A model generated the notes under the pieces. It saw nothing but the letters and a program-made list of their open reading frames with translations, was not told the origin of the DNA and searched no databases. Of a DNA stretch of 64,000 nt, positions 63,714 to 64,000 are shown piece by piece; position 1 is the first letter of the stretch; the number at the start of each line of letters is the position of its first letter. Origin of the DNA: Spiroplasma taiwanense CT-1 (GTDB lineage: Bacteria; Bacillota_I; Bacilli_A; Mycoplasmatales; Mycoplasmataceae). The translations under genes and the position numbers were made by a program. The stretch lies in contig NC_021846.1 of the NCBI RefSeq assembly GCF_000439435.1, positions 1 through 64,000 of the forward strand, written 5' to 3'.

Positions 63714-64000
63714 ATGAAAAAAGAGTTTAAGAAATTTAATTTAGTAACTGAATTTACTCCAGGTGGTGATCAACCAAAAGCTATAAAAGATTTAATTGAG
63801 GGTATTAAAGCAAATAAAAAACATCAAGTTTTAATGGGAGCTACTGGTACAGGTAAAACATTTACAATGGCAAATATTATAAAAGATTTAAATAAGCCCA
63901 CTTTAGTTTTAGCACATAATAAAACATTAGCAATGCAATTGTACATAGAATTAAAGGAATTGTTCCCAAATAATAGAGTGGAATATTTTGTTTCTAATTT
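63714..64000 (+). CDS. uvrB: UvrABC system protein B (N-terminal part; runs off the window)
   Basis: UvrB is the damage-verifying helicase of nucleotide excision repair. The first 95 residues are present: [14 protein letters not shown]-type start, then Walker A GATGTGKT at 42-49, [21 protein letters not shown] and [15 protein letters not shown] 63714 follows AGGTGG. Upstream, TGTATAAA near 63662-63669 may be an extended -10, and AAAATAG/CTATTTT with eight T (63667-63692) forms a terminator-like hairpin in the leader. Confidence 0.95.
   Translation, partial: MKKEFKKFNLVTEFTPGGDQPKAIKDLIEGIKANKKHQVLMGATGTGKTFTMANIIKDLNKPTLVLAHNKTLAMQLYIELKELFPNNRVEYFVSN

Overview
The window reads as the dnaA-proximal part of a chromosome from a wall-less bacterium of the class Mollicutes, most likely the Spiroplasma/Entomoplasma/Mesoplasma group. 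The DNA is very A+T-rich. Nearly every long gene is interrupted by in-frame TGA where a conserved residue (often Trp) is expected, so TGA is read as Trp (genetic code 4). Stops are TAA or TAG. Base 1 is the A of the dnaA start codon, so the record has evidently been linearised there. Genus-level placement is inference from gene content and order; no rRNA gene is present to settle it.

Layout. 1-8.3 kb: replication start block (dnaA, dnaN, gyrB, gyrA, serS), ending in a perfect 16-bp parS-like palindrome. 8.3-18.4 kb: SRP RNA, then tadA, dnaX-recR-tmk-holB-trmN6-like-tilS, ftsH, hslO and an orphan ABC ATPase. 18.5-26.1 kb: a frameshifted DUF1904 gene, dusB, lysS, an AsnA-like gene that has lost most catalytic residues, an IspD-like gene, rpsF-ssb-rpsR, rplI and dnaB. 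26.2-29.7 kb: a lipoprotein, a large Asn/Lys-rich protein of unknown role, and ung. 29.7-36.4 kb: an ECF S-component, cysS, rlmB, a broken sigH-like sigma factor, rpmG, secE, nusG, ppiB, rplK and rplA.

36.5-40.6 kb: an accessory island inserted between rplA and rplJ. It holds a MerR-type promoter, an alcohol dehydrogenase with an in-frame stop, a MerR regulator, an intact HAD phosphatase and a decayed copy, and a decayed aldo/keto reductase. 40.8-51.0 kb: L10 leader with attenuator, rplJ-rplL, a broken acetyltransferase, lemA, rpoB and rpoC. 51.0-60.5 kb: rpiB, upp, the full F-type ATP synthase operon (atpI-like, B, E, F, H, A, G, D, C), then two minus-strand genes (stand-alone 5'-3' exonuclease and YigZ/IMPACT). 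60.7 kb to the end: secA and the start of uvrB.

Almost everything is core information processing plus energy coupling. All but two genes run on the + strand, away from dnaA, as expected for a leading strand. Broken genes are confined to accessory functions. Seven of their lesions are the same event, loss of one base from an A or T run. No tRNA, rRNA, insertion sequence, prophage or CRISPR array was recognised.
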